The notes beneath the pieces were generated by a model, which saw nothing but the letters and a program-made list of their open reading frames with translations, searched no databases and was not told the DNA's origin. The position numbers and the translations under genes were made by a program. DNA of 64,000 nucleotides. Origin: Sporodiniella umbellata (taxonomy: Eukaryota > Mucoromycota > Mucoromycetes > Mucorales > Rhizopodaceae). The stretch is taken from NCBI GenBank assembly GCA_025677835.1, contig JAIXMR010000025.1:124001-188000 (forward strand), in the 5' to 3' direction. Below are positions 13,974 through 26,116 of the stretch, piece by piece (position 1 is the stretch's first letter; each line of letters begins with the position of its first letter).

Positions 13974-16354
13974 TTATGGGTAAGGTAAATGAATGTTTGA
14001 TGTATCAGGCATATCTGTTCTGTAATTTGTGGGCAGATCTGGACGTAGCATAACTGAACCATCGCTTGTTGTTTGTACACCTTTCTGGTTACTAAAATAA
14101 CTATTCCATTCTCCAACGTCAAACGACATCGGCATCTCCCAAAAAGCGGTTGCATTGGGGTCAAATGCGTTTTCTTGCTGTGAGGTATATACACTTGACC
14201 CAGGCCTATCTAAATAATTGCCATGAGGAGATTTACTGCTTCCGATACTTTCGTTGTTGTCCATAAAATATTTTTCTTCTACTTCCGGTGAATTTGGGAC
14301 AGCTATTGAATTATCGGACTTTAGATTATGCTGTTGGCGTGTATAGCTTTCATCTACACATTCCAAGTCGATGTCTCTGAGCCCTGCCAAAACACCTAAT
14401 ATGTTACAGTGTCTGGCTGAGGTGATCCATGTCTTTTCCACTTCATCCATAGCGTGCATTATTTTATTTATACTGATTTTAGCCTCGAGCGAAAACATAG
14501 AATCATTCGAGGATGCGTTATAGATAAAAATAATACCAGCTGTGAACATATAAAATAGCGAATAGTTGTTAATATGAGTCAGCCTCGATTCGGCTAATAG
14601 TGATTCCGTGATTCCTAATATTTTGTTGGCGGCAAAGGTGCATATGGATGCCGAGGGAAAAACTGAAGAGGATACGGTTTTTGCTGGTCCAGGAATAAAA
14701 GGTCGGTGTGTAAGAATCAAGGTTGTATAGAATAACATATGTAGTTGACAAAGCTCTAAGGTTGGAGCAGGTGCCTGTTCATTGAGTCGACTATTAGGCG
14801 GTCTATATTGCAAGTTGGGCGGTAATTTAGCCATCCATTTATTGAGCTTCTTGTCCAAAGAGGATACAATGCCATCAGGTGTGATCACCAGAGATAGGTG
14901 ACTTCTTCCTTTCACCATGTAAAGGTCTCGAATTACTTCTCCAAGAATTTCACATATCTTTATCAAGTAGTGAAAATTTTCCATGACACGAGGAACCCGC
15001 TGTAAATCATCCTCATCACTTTCTGAAGGGTAGGGCGTATCGTAGTCTCTATCATCAATCATAGGCGACCTTCCGTGCATAGCACACGACAATCGATCAA
15101 TTATAAAGCAACTATAAAACAACCTTTTCCGCTCCTCTTTTTCTTCATTTGTTATGTTCCAGCTATCGCAGTTGCGGTGCAAACCTAAGTTTTGAGACAT
15201 TCTAATGGCCTTTGATAAAGCAACGATACGCAAAATTGTTAATAGAATTGTTTACTTATATGTATGTATAAAATGTCTGCTCACCATTCCGCTGTAAAGC
15301 CATCCTCTAGTTGTTTTCAGAGCGCCATTTTGATGGCTGCTCATGAGTAATAGTGACTGTACAGTATACAATTTAAAGTTGTCCCATTCCAAATCAAGTA
15401 ACAGGCGTGCTCTTTCAAAAAACACTTCCCCAGCTGTTTCAGGTTTAGATGGGTCTGCTCTAACTCGAGGATCCGGTGATACGCGGGAGGCCACTGCATA
15501 AATGGCATTTAATAAAAGAGAAGGCACTTCGTTTCTATTAAACGATTGTATGAACAGTTTTTTGTGAAGAATGGGCAAGAGGGGATAGAAGTTTTTAAAG
15601 TACAAGTCAAGTAAATGATCCTCCAAGTCTTTGGGTGGCATTCCCAGCGGATCTACAGACAGTAGGTGCGGATTCAGTGGAATATTTTTCGAGTTAAAAT
15701 GAAATAGTTTATCCTGCAAATTCTTATTTGCTCGTAGCATATAGAACCCTGACGTTTTTCCGTAATAACGCAACTGTCCACTTTCGTCTATATTGTCCGA
15801 ATTAACTAAATCGTTAGGCTTATGATTGTGTTCTTTAGCTGAAGAGCGCTCTGTATTCATTTCTCTTAGAAGCTGTCGGTCATCCTCATGTTCCGATGTG
15901 TCTCCACGCATGGGTCTTGGTCTTACCAATTCGCCATAGGGAGTTTCTAGTGGTGCATTCAGCTCATTGAGTAATGCCTGAGATCGGGGATCGTCTTCCT
16001 GAACAATGCTTCCAAGTAGAGCTTCGAGCCTATGCAGCCTGCTCTCAATAGCCTCAATGTATCCCTTGGGTGGCCCCCGCTGTAAAAAAAAAAATTGGCA
16101 AAATAATTTTTAAAACTAATATTTACCTTTTTTGTGCTTTCTTTATAAGAGCACTGTAATTGGAGTGTAATACAGTTCGTACAATAGGGAAAAGACCCAT
16201 CGCATTTTACTTTCTTCTTTCGACATTGCTCACTAAGCGAATTTTCGTTGTAAAAAAAAAGAGAGGCAAAAAATATGGTACGGAATTCCGACTTCTTTCA
16301 AATTTACCATGCTTTGCTTACTCGCTGTCTCTTTTGCTCAGGTTGTTCAGACAT
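13974..16354 (-). CDS. Zn2Cys6 fungal-specific transcription factor
   Basis: Nuclear DNA-binding regulator. Exons (minus): 16354-16308, 16232-16127, 16079-15285, 15209-13974; 727 residues. The binuclear zinc cluster has all six cysteines (C16, C19, C26, C33, C36, C42) with the basic RKKKVKC between them. The codon for C16 is split by the first intron (TG|T), so the domain is invisible without splicing. A linker RGPPKGYIEAIESRLHRLE forms a short coiled coil for dimerisation. The fungal-specific middle domain follows, with FFERARLLLD, TRGWLYSGM joined to AIRMSQNLGLHR, and FIIDRLSCAMHGRSPMIDD. The C-terminal 150 residues are Ser/Asn/Asp-rich. The family includes regulators of carbon, xylan and drug-response genes; the target here cannot be named. 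Position next to an ABC transporter (about 3.6 kb away) is suggestive only. Confidence 0.93.
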
Positions 16355-18930
16355 CTCTTTTTAATGTAAGTGGAGAGAAGTGAAAAAAAAAATTAAGTTC
16401 CTGTTCTTTTTTATCTAGTTGTTTCCCCGCATATAGTGCGGCTGGTAAAAATAAACAGCGCCAAGTGAAATATGATTGGACATTCGCTGGCAAACGATTG
16501 TCGTCTTGAAGATTTTGCTTGTCGCTTAGGCAAACTCAGACTAGCATTACCATTCATACTTGTTCTGCTGTACGTTGGACTTTGATTGGCCGAAGGCTTA
16601 CTACGTCATATTATAACGACGCCCTTTCAATAGTTAGGCTTCAAGGAGTATACTTTGTTTTCTAATGAATCCAGTTACCCTATTGGAGGCCTTCGAAGAT
16701 AGAAGCTTCTACATCGGGCAAACATATTAAATAGTAGCCTTTTTAGATTCGATGGTAATTCTTCGGTCAATCTAATCTGTAGTTATTGACTTAGTGCTGT
16801 TTACTACATATATCGTATTTTGGCTTCTATAAAAAGCTCAAATAAGGTAGTAGTATAACATATTGGCCAATTTCCTACTTTAGTGATAATTTGGTATTGA
16901 ACTTCAGCTACTCAACGTTTTTTGTAGCTTCCATCACTTTTAATTATTTGGATAAATAACAAATAAAAAAATTTGTATTTGTTATAGCAAGAAGCCTTTT
17001 TTCAATATTAGGGTTGATATAACACGCTTTATGCAAGCAGATATGTTTACCCCTATTTGGTTGATAATTTGGCATGTAGTATCAATGAATAGCTTAAAAA
17101 TACTTTAAGCATAAGCATACAAGTAGCAAGGAATTAGTTGCATATGTGCCTGGATTATCTAAATAGCGCTATCGGGTTTAGCTGTTGGAATACTACTTTT
17201 CTTAAATAACATAATTTTTATGTAATTTAGTGGTAGCTTGATTTAGGGTACTTGTCTTGAGATTGCTATAAAAACTTGTGCTCCTCAGACCTCTTATTTT
17301 TTTCTAACATATTGTCAATATGGGATTTTTATAGCTTTTCAGAAATTTGATACGATTCACCAATTAATCAACAACAAAACTTGTCGATTGTATAGAAATG
17401 TCAAAGTATGCACAAAGTGTACTTTGCTCTCAAGAGTGAAAAGAGAAAATACACCTTGTCTAAATAAAAACTGAGCCAAAAGTACCTGGCGAAGTTTTTG
17501 GTCAACGAAATGCAGTATGGAAACCAAGTTGTACCCAGCTTTTGTACAGTCTCAGGCTTCTTTTAGACCTTCCAGTTGAAAAAAAAAAAGGCCAGTAATT
17601 TCCAGGGCTACTATCTCGATCTCGCTTTTTGTATACGAAATAACACAGTCAGAACTATAAATGTTAGCTGTCATTGTGGATCAACTTTGACTCCTAGGAT
17701 ATGGCTTCTAAATTATCCTGACCCAATAAAAACTTGGTTTTTGGAATTGATTCATATAAACAGCTCAAAATTGATTTTAGAAGATAGCATATTTCGCTAG
17801 GGATTGTCAAAATTTAGATGAAATCTTGATTAAAAAAGAAACCCATATGTCTTGAAGAAGCTAAATGGCAATAAAAAGTGAGTGCTTTGTTTTGTTTTCA
17901 TAGTTGGCTTTGTAAAGAGGTTTTGGAAAAATCAAATTAGCTTTTACTTGTCTCTCCTGTATAGGAAGTGAGGGCATCGCAGAATACGAATCAGAGACAA
18001 AAACTAGTGTCACTAGAACTAAGCATCCTGTAGCTGGTAAGGCGCCTTACAAATGGAATACAGCTTTAAATGTAAGGTCGACTTCCATGCCTTTTGTAAT
18101 TTCAAAAAAAAAAAAAAAAAAACTTATAAGTTTACTTATGATAGTGTCAGTAGCCGTACAGCTTGACAGCAAAGAATAGTTAACAAAACTTGGTATTCTT
18201 CTATTTGCTTAAGAATAACAAACATGCAAAACAGAAGAAATTACTCAAATATTAACTTTGTGAAGCTCAAGCAATAACAAAAAGGGTGGATTTTTTTTGT
18301 AACTTTGTTTTACAGATCATTGATTCTGAACGACTTATGAGCAGCTACAATGATTAGATGTATGTATAGTATGGCACCAGGATATCGGTTTCTAGCTTTT
18401 AGGTAAACATTGCTAATATATATGCTTTAGTAAAGCTAAAGCATTGCCCAATATCGGTTTTTGCTATAACAGCAGCTGCATCAACTCCAGTCTAATATGG
18501 AGGTATCGTACATTTGATACACTAAGTTTATATGGAGTTGATAAGCTGAACGAGGAATGACAAGAGGTATTGGGCGACACAAAAAACAAGAATGCACTAT
18601 AATATGATGTCCTTTGAGAGGCGGATTGAATATGGGTTCACATAGCCTCCCTTTTCTTATGGAAGAAAGCAAAAACATAATCAAGAAACTCTGATGATGT
18701 AAAGCTTTCTTGCTACATGCGTTTGATTACTGCTGTAATTACATTCTATTTTTTTGAAAAAAGAAAATATAGTAAAACTGCCAATGACTCGTTATGACTA
18801 AATGCCATAGTCTATAGCTTAGTGAACGCTAACATCAATCAATTGGTAGATGTCAAAACTTCCCCATTTGTATTGTACATAAATTTACACGGTCATTTCA
18901 ACTCCATTTATTTAAAATAAAACCAGAAAC
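16355..18930. other. Gene-poor gap upstream of Zn2Cys6 gene
   Basis: About 2.6 kb, AT-rich, with short homopolymers (an A18 run near 18104-18122). ORFs at 17576-17800 and 18481-18684 have no recognisable domain. Nothing supports a gene, though an eroded element cannot be excluded. Confidence 0.45.
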
Positions 18931-19630
18931 CTAAGCCTTGTTGGCAGCCTTTTAAAAAATTGAAATTAGTACTTGTATTTTTTTTGAAGTAAAAAGAAAA
19001 CAATCAAACAAACCTTTTGGAATCTGAATCTGGGAGGAGGAAGACGGTTGCGACGGTCGACAGCAGAACGAACACGAACAACTCTAGCGTGAATAGCACA
19101 AGAGATGCAATAGTGAAGCTTAACGTAGATCTTGGGAATGGCATATTCTATAACAAGTTTAGTTTTTCGCCTGACTTTTCTTTAAAAGATTTTACCCTCA
19201 TAGATAGAGGCTTCTTGAAGATCACGGACAGCAGCAGTTTCTACCATGTTACGGATGGTGAAGCGCTTGATAGCCTTATCCTTGGGTACGCAACGGTAAC
19301 AGTTGATACAACGAACAAACTTGTTGTGACCGCGTCCGTGCTTGTTACGTCCGTTATTTCTTCTTTTACAGGTCTATGGTACTTGATTTAGTACTGCCAT
19401 TATTTATTGCAAAAAAAAAAAAAAAACAGAAGAGTGTTGAATTGAAATGAGGGGTGAAGTCGTGTTGTTTGGGAGGGGCTGATATCTCAGTGTATTCATC
19501 TTAACTTGGATTTATCCATCCATCCATCCATTTTAGTGTTTGCTCTCAATTAAACTCGACTACTTCCCACTACATTTCGTCTTGTATCCAACTTATCTTT
19601 GTAATCGTGCGGTATATGTTTACTTACCAT
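18931..19630 (-). CDS. RPS26: 40S ribosomal protein eS26 (Rps26)
   Basis: Small-subunit ribosomal protein near the mRNA exit channel. Exons (minus): 19630-19628 (just the ATG), 19373-19196, 19147-19014, 18948-18931; 110 residues. The ATG is followed directly by a consensus donor GTAAGT, and a 254-nt intron joins it to ACC TGT AAA AGA, giving [17 protein letters not shown]. The zinc-binding pairs are CINC (C23, C26) and CISC (C74, C77), and [18 protein letters not shown] and [14 protein letters not shown] are clear eS26 signatures. The last exon encodes AANKA and stop. A plus-strand open frame at 19017-19391 is only the antisense shadow of this gene. The start exon is inferred from the donor, acceptor and the family N-terminus; the rest is certain. 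Confidence 0.94.
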
Positions 19631-19998
19631 GCTGTGTTATTAGAGAAAGGGGGAACTCCCTGTCAAATTTGGTGGATTGTTTTCACAGACAACATTTCGG
19701 AAATTGAATACAGTAAGGCTGGCTAATGTTGGCTGATTTAGAAAATAATTTGGTGCTAACAAAAAATAATTCGGTGAAATAATAAAAAATGGATGATGGT
19801 ATTAAAACAACTTATTAACTCTATAGAAAAAATCTTTTAAATGAATAAACAATTCAATTTGGCCAAGGGATCTATTGCTGTCTCATCGAGTTCACTGTAG
19901 TAGCTGTAGCACCAAATTATTTTTAAACCCATTCAATATTTGCCAGGCTTACTGTAATATGATTTTTATTTTTTAAATACAAATGAAATGGAATAAAA
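19631..19998. promoter_or_regulatory. Upstream region of RPS26 / 3' side of ABC transporter
   Basis: About 370 bp lie between the RPS26 start and the ABC transporter stop. The RPS26 promoter should be here. The sequence AATTTGGTGC-like occurs near 19748-19760 and AATTCGGTG near 19767-19776, a weak direct repeat of unknown meaning. Confidence 0.4.
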
Positions 19999-22900
19999 TT
20001 AAGAGTTGTTGAGTTCATGCTTATTTTTAGCAATAGTGATCAGTTCATTGAATTCTCCAGAGCGAATACACATCTGATTGAAAATTCCACCTTCTTTGGT
20101 CATAAGAGCATATGGAGTATCGTATTCTTTAACTTCTCCATGATCTAAAACCAAAATTCGGTCGTAATCAGCCACTGTACGGATGCGGTGCGCAATACAC
20201 AATAAAGCAGAGTTTTCGAATTCAGTTCTGATAGTTTTTTGAATTTTGTGATCAGTATCAAAATCTACAGACGAGGTAGCTTCGTCCAATATAATCAATG
20301 CGGATTTTTTGACAAGGGCTCGCGCCAAAGCAATCAGCTGTCTTTGGCCTTGCGACCAGTTGGATCCATTTTCAGCGACAGGTGAATCAAGGTCAACACT
20401 GTTTTCACCATCTTCAATAAGATGAGCACGTTTGAGCGAGGCCCACAATTCAGCATCATCGTGCTGGTTAAATGGATCCAAATTACTACGCAAGGTTCCA
20501 GAGAACAATACAGGGTCTTGAGGAATAATAGTAAGACGCGATCGGAGCACATTGAGGCCAATTTTGTGGATATCTACACCATCAATGATGATTGAACCGC
20601 TGGTTGGCTCCATGAAACGGAAAAGAGAAAGCGCCAAAGTAGATTTGCCAGAGCCTGTACGTCCAACAATACCAATCTTTTCGCGTGGGTTTACTTTGAA
20701 AGATACGTCACGAAGGACAGGTGGGTTCTCAGGAGCATATTGCATAACCAAATTTTTGATCTCAACGCTACCATTTTCTGGCCAATTTGCTCCAGGAGCT
20801 GTTTCAGGGACGTCAGCGGGAGGCTCTTCTTCGACGTCAAGGTATTCATGTACACGTTCAATGGCATTCATATTCATTTCGTTCATAGCGTAGTTACGTA
20901 CAACCCATAAAACGTGATGTGTAAAAGTAAGCGAGTAACTGAGAGAAAGGCCGGCCAAACCGGGATCAACCCAGCCTCGTGCAAGGACAAGTACAAATCC
21001 AGTACAGAAACCTACAAAGGCACCTAGAACATCTACACGACAATGGAGCCATCGGTTTGTAGCCCACATCCAAATAAAAGGCCGGTTGTTGCTGTCAATT
21101 TTCGCATAATTTTCGTTTACAAATCTTTGTTGACTTCCAAAAGCACGGATAGTAGTGACGCCATTGATACTTTCATTGAATTGGACATATATGGGACTGC
21201 GGGATACTGAGTTCAAACGCTTCATATCACGTGATGTTTCTAAATAGTAAGACCCAATAGCACAGAACATACCAGCAATAACAACACCAGGAACGAGGAA
21301 AGCAGGAGTAACTGAAGAAACTAAAAGCACAACACAAAGAGTGGCTACTAAAGAGTAGATAAGGAAAGAAAGAGAGGGGCCCAACTCTTGATCAATGGTT
21401 GCCAAATCGGAAGAAAAGCGATTGACGATACGACCCAGAGGTGTAGTGTCGTAGAAACGAACCTTGGCTCTCAAAATACGATCAAGTAACTCTTTGTGAA
21501 TACGACGGGAAGCGTTTAAGGAACCAGTGAAGAGAGTAAAAATACGAACGGAGTTCATAACCATAGCGATCATACCAATAAGGAAATAAATACCCAAATA
21601 CCAGGTTACATCAACAGACTCTTTAGGTGGGTTTTCTGCACTTTGCTGAACAATGGGCTTAATGTAGAAGTTCATAAGACTAGCACCTTGGGTAGCTATA
21701 GAGAGGGAATGAGAGAAGATGTTGGAACCTGTATCGTTTTGTTTTCCATAAGCAGCAGACCAGACCTTGATCCAATAGTCTTGTCCAAGAACAATACCTT
21801 GTGCAAGGCAGAACATAACAAGGATAAGGAACCAGAAAAAATATCCGCCAGAAGCCTGGATGTAGGTTTGGTAAACTACCATCGGAACACCGCCTTCAGC
21901 GCGCAATTCGTCTTGAGTGAGCTTACCACCCTCTTGAGTAGAGTCTTTTTGGGCAACAGTTTTGGGTACTGTAGGGATAGGACCACTGACAGCGCGTTCT
22001 TCAGAGTTGTTTGATTGATCTTCTTCTGCATGAGCAAGCTCTTCTCCCAATACACCAGACTTGAGCATTTCTTTTGCTGTTCCAGCTTTTACCACTTCGC
22101 CATCTTTAAGTGCAACAACATATGCAGTATTTCCTAAGCAAAGACCTACATGGTGAGTTACCAAAATCACGGTTCGGTCCGTCATCAAATGGCCAGATAA
22201 GCAGTTTTCGTACAAATGTTTAGCAGTGTGGGCATCTACAGCACTAAGACAGTCATCCAAAATAACAGTAGTGGCTTGAGAGTAAACAGCACGAGCAATG
22301 GAAATACGTTGCTTCTGACCACCACTTAAAGTGATACCCTTTTCTCCCACTTCGGTGGAATCACCAAATTCCAAAATTTCCAGATCCCGAGTTAAAGCAG
22401 TAGCATAAAGAACGTTTTCATAGCGCTCTTCATCATAGGGCAAACCAAAAAGGATATTGTCGCGGATGCTACAGTTTTGTAACCAGGCTGTCTGCGCAAC
22501 GTAGGCAATTCCTGAAACTGCACCACCCAGAGGACTATTTTTGTTGGGTACGATACGGGGCAAAATAGCTTGTCCGGATATACGATACGTTTCACCTAGC
22601 AAACTAGCTAACAATGTAGTTTTTCCGGAACCAGTAGGCCCACAAACTATCGACAGTTTTCCGACAGGGAAAGAAAGGTTGAGGTTCTTAATCGATGGTT
22701 TGTTTCCTTGACCACTTTCCCAGCTAAAGCTAGCGTCGTTTACAAAACCGATCATGGTTCCATTAGCGTTGTTTTCGTTTACGTCCTCAACTTCATCTTC
22801 ACTCAAAAAGCTTTCAATACGCTTTACAGATACATTACCCTGAAGTGTCATGGAGATCATCATAGGGAACTCGTCAAGAGCGCCACGGAAAGTGTTGAAG

Positions 22901-24864
22901 AGAGCCAAGGCAGTAAAAGCAATAGAAGCAGTCAGAATATTGGCTTCAGTGTATACATAAAATACGGTAACCATGATGATAATAGGAATAAGGAACCAGG
23001 CATTCAAAATCCACATAAACATCATCAGACGAGAGCGAATTGCACCCAATTCTTTATCTCTAGCTTCAATAATACGCTTTTTGAATTCGCTTTCCCAAGC
23101 AAAAAACTTGACAATACGAATGGCAGACAAGAGCTCGTTCATCAATTTCAAACGATTGTCAGTAGCGGACATGACTGACTCGTGAAGTTTTTCAAATCTA
23201 CTACTAACGTAATACGTAACGGGTTGACACATGATCATAACAAGAACACCCCAAAGCGCAGCATTACCCAGAAGCTTATACAAACTCCAAATACTGATGA
23301 TAATTTGAAGAGGGTAGGAGTAAATGTAGAAAATGTAAGCGGTTATTTCTGCTACTTTTTGTGCATCCACCGAGAGCAAATTGTTCACATTACTCTTCTT
23401 ATCATCAGTAGGCTTTTGTCCATCTTCGTTAGAAGAACCGCTTTGATCACGACGCCGTAAAGATTTCGAAAACACTTCTCCAATAAGAATAGACTGAATG
23501 CGAATACCCAGTACACGGCCAATATAAAGACCTTGTTGGAGAAAGAGAGATTGAGCTGAGTTTGTGATGAATAAACCCAACACGTAGAAGAAAGCGGTGG
23601 ATACAGGCTCTCCATTTGGACTTTCGATATAGATAATAATCTTGTTCAAAAAGAAAGGAGGTCCGAAAAGCAAAAAACTCCAAAGTAAACAATAAATCAA
23701 TTGAATAAGAAGCGGGACACGGAAGGTGCTAATCAAAGTACGCACAATACTCTTGGTTTTCTTGTGTTGACGGTAATTCGATAATGCATTCTTGGCTCGG
23801 TTATCGGAAGGCAATTCGACGAGGTCGACATCATTTAAAGTACGATTATATCCTTCTTTCATCATCACATTTACCCAGCTAAACATAAACTTGGAATAAA
23901 GTGAAGCCCAGTTTTCGGTCGACATGACGCGGCCCTATGAGGTTGGTTTAGTACAAACACCCTGGCTTTTTGTTTTTGTTTTACGGATTCTGTCTTAACG
24001 GGATTTAAAGGTGCATTTCTTGTTTCGTTGATAACAATGGTTATCAAAATAAAGTTGAAAACTGTGGTCAAGACAGACACTTTGTATCCTAAGACTACTT
24101 GGTGGTCTATGATATAATAAGATCTTGTACTGACAACGTTGCCAAAGAAGTCCAAAATATAAACCGCAGTGAGATGGTTACAGATAGTGTTTGCTAAAAC
24201 ACTATATTCGGACGAAAGATATATGTTTACAATAGAGAGGATTGACGCATATGCCTATAATACTAGTTTTTAGTACCATTCCTCCCATTTTTTTGCCCAA
24301 ACACTTTACCCACAAAGAAGTATGGGCTATATAATCCACTAAAGTTTCCGACTGTGTTCCTCCTACAAAAGTGTATTCGCCCTGATAGATTTTTTGAATA
24401 ACAAACAGATAAAGAGCCAATTGAGCAAAAGATACAATAAATCGAGAAATATTGAAAACAGACCATTGGGAGGCACTAAGAGTTATATCGCCAGTGACAG
24501 TATCGTCGGATGCACTATCAGGCCGAACTGCTGCGCCATAATATCCAGTAGTGGGTAAACGACCGCTTTTTAAAAGTGGGTCATAGCCATTTTTTCTTGC
24601 CTTGTAATGTTTTACTGAGGCAGCCAATATACTTATGGCCGAGAAAACAAGAACAGAAATAGGAACCAGTCCATTGATCACTCTAGTAAAAGTAAAAAAA
24701 TTAGCTTTTCTGTCTAAATTTTTTTCTGTGTTGTCTTACGTTTCTCTAAAACAGGGAGTAAAATCGTTGCCTATCCACGGTTGCTGTATAGAAATGTTAG
24801 CAATCAATTGCTTTCTTTGCTTTTATATGTAACAAGTATTTACTGATAAGCAGCTGTGGACCAT
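19999..24864 (-). CDS. Full-length ABCC (MRP-type) ABC transporter
   Basis: ATP-driven exporter of organic anions or glutathione conjugates, usually vacuolar or plasma membrane in fungi (compare Ycf1/Ybt1/MRP1). Exons (minus): 24864-24844, 24783-24740, 24682-24310, 24254-23985, 23934-19999; 1,547 residues. The first ~200 residues form the extra membrane domain TMD0 typical of long ABCC proteins, beginning QPWIGNDFTPCFRETVINGL after two tiny exons. NBD1 has Walker A GPTGSGKTT (about residue 667), signature LSGGQKQRIS and Walker B VILDD; NBD2 has GRTGSGKST (about 1329), SQGQRQLIALARAL and LIILDEATSSVD. The Asp in place of Glu after Walker B of NBD1 is the usual ABCC asymmetry. TMD1 and TMD2 flank a charged linker near residue 900. 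Substrate is not predictable. The longest open stretch starts at an internal ATG (23925), which would omit TMD0. Confidence 0.94.
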
Positions 24865-26116
24865 AATTCACTACTATTATCGGTTTTTATTTTTTTAAAA
24901 AAAAAAAGGAAAAGGGAGAAAAAACTGAAAAAATTTTTGTTGATTTATCTCAGTGTTAAGTTTTGGGATATTCCTAAAGGGTTTATAATTACTTTTTCTG
25001 GATCTATTTTTTCCTTTGTTTTATTTCTTTTTTGCTGCCGCAGTTCGGACATTATGAGTTGAATCTATTTCTATATTGAACTAGCAAAACGATCAGACTT
25101 AGGAAATATAAAGCTGTTGGTTTGAACCTACTTAGAGGCTTGTCTTTTTTTTTTAATATCTGTTTATTTAATCAATGCAACGCTACTATTTCCAGCAATC
25201 GTCAATGTCTATTGCCACTCACAATTGCTTTTTTATTCTCCTTCTACTAACTAAGTTAAAGTTTTTTTTTTTTTTTTGTAAAATCTCAGCCGTGAAACTG
25301 TAGCGCAAAGAAAAATGTTACACCTCCTCAATCTAAGAATCAAAGAACCTTCCATCGCCTGCAGTATACACCTTTTTAAGTATCAATAGTGCTAAATAAG
25401 ATACATAAAAGCCAACGGTGTTGAAAAAAAAAACGACAAAAGCCTATTTCCAACTACAATTCCATTTTGAGTTACCCTGAAAACAACTTTGATCAAGGTA
25501 ATACCACCTGTTTGTTTGCCTCTGTGATTAAATATGATCAACGTTACAATCAAACCTATAAAAAATGGTGTTTTTACAACAATAAGAGTACTTGTTCAAG
25601 CTGACCAATCAAAAAGGGTCGCAAAACCTCACTCAATTGTTGAGCTTCTTCCGAATTAAATTACATTATTTTTCTTTTGCAGTTAGAAATAGCTCCCAAC
25701 AAGAGTACATTTTTTTTCTTTTTTTTTTTTTAATGAACAAAGTTTCATGTTTAATGAGTGGCGATGAGATGTTTATACTCGAATGGAGGTGTTATAGCAC
25801 AAGCTAATGACTTCATTCCAGTCTTTAAAATAACTACTAGCCTGTAGGCCAATTTGGATACTAAGCGAACCCAATAGCACCTCTTTTAAAAGCAGAAAAT
25901 AACTAAAAAATTATTTAAAGACAAAGCTGAGTAGCTATTATAGCAAATTTGCTCAGGAAACCTTTCCAAGTGCCATCGTTTGATTCCACCAACTGTATTA
26001 TTAATATGTATAAATATAAACGCAACTGAAGCACTATTTATATTCAGCAAACACTTGCAAAAAAGGAAAAGGTAGAAAAAAAAGACAAGACTAGGTTAGA
26101 CTGAAAAAGTTTAATT
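24865..26116. other. Gap upstream of ABC transporter
   Basis: About 1.25 kb. It has several T/A runs (24896-24910, 25264-25278, 25720-25732). It includes the ABC transporter promoter and the 3' flank of the lyase-like gene. No gene is supported. Confidence 0.45.

Noticed and set aside
19017..19391. 124-codon plus-strand ORF with Ser/Thr/Val-rich translation
   Set aside because: It is the exact antisense of RPS26; the minus strand spells the full eS26 protein with consistent introns.
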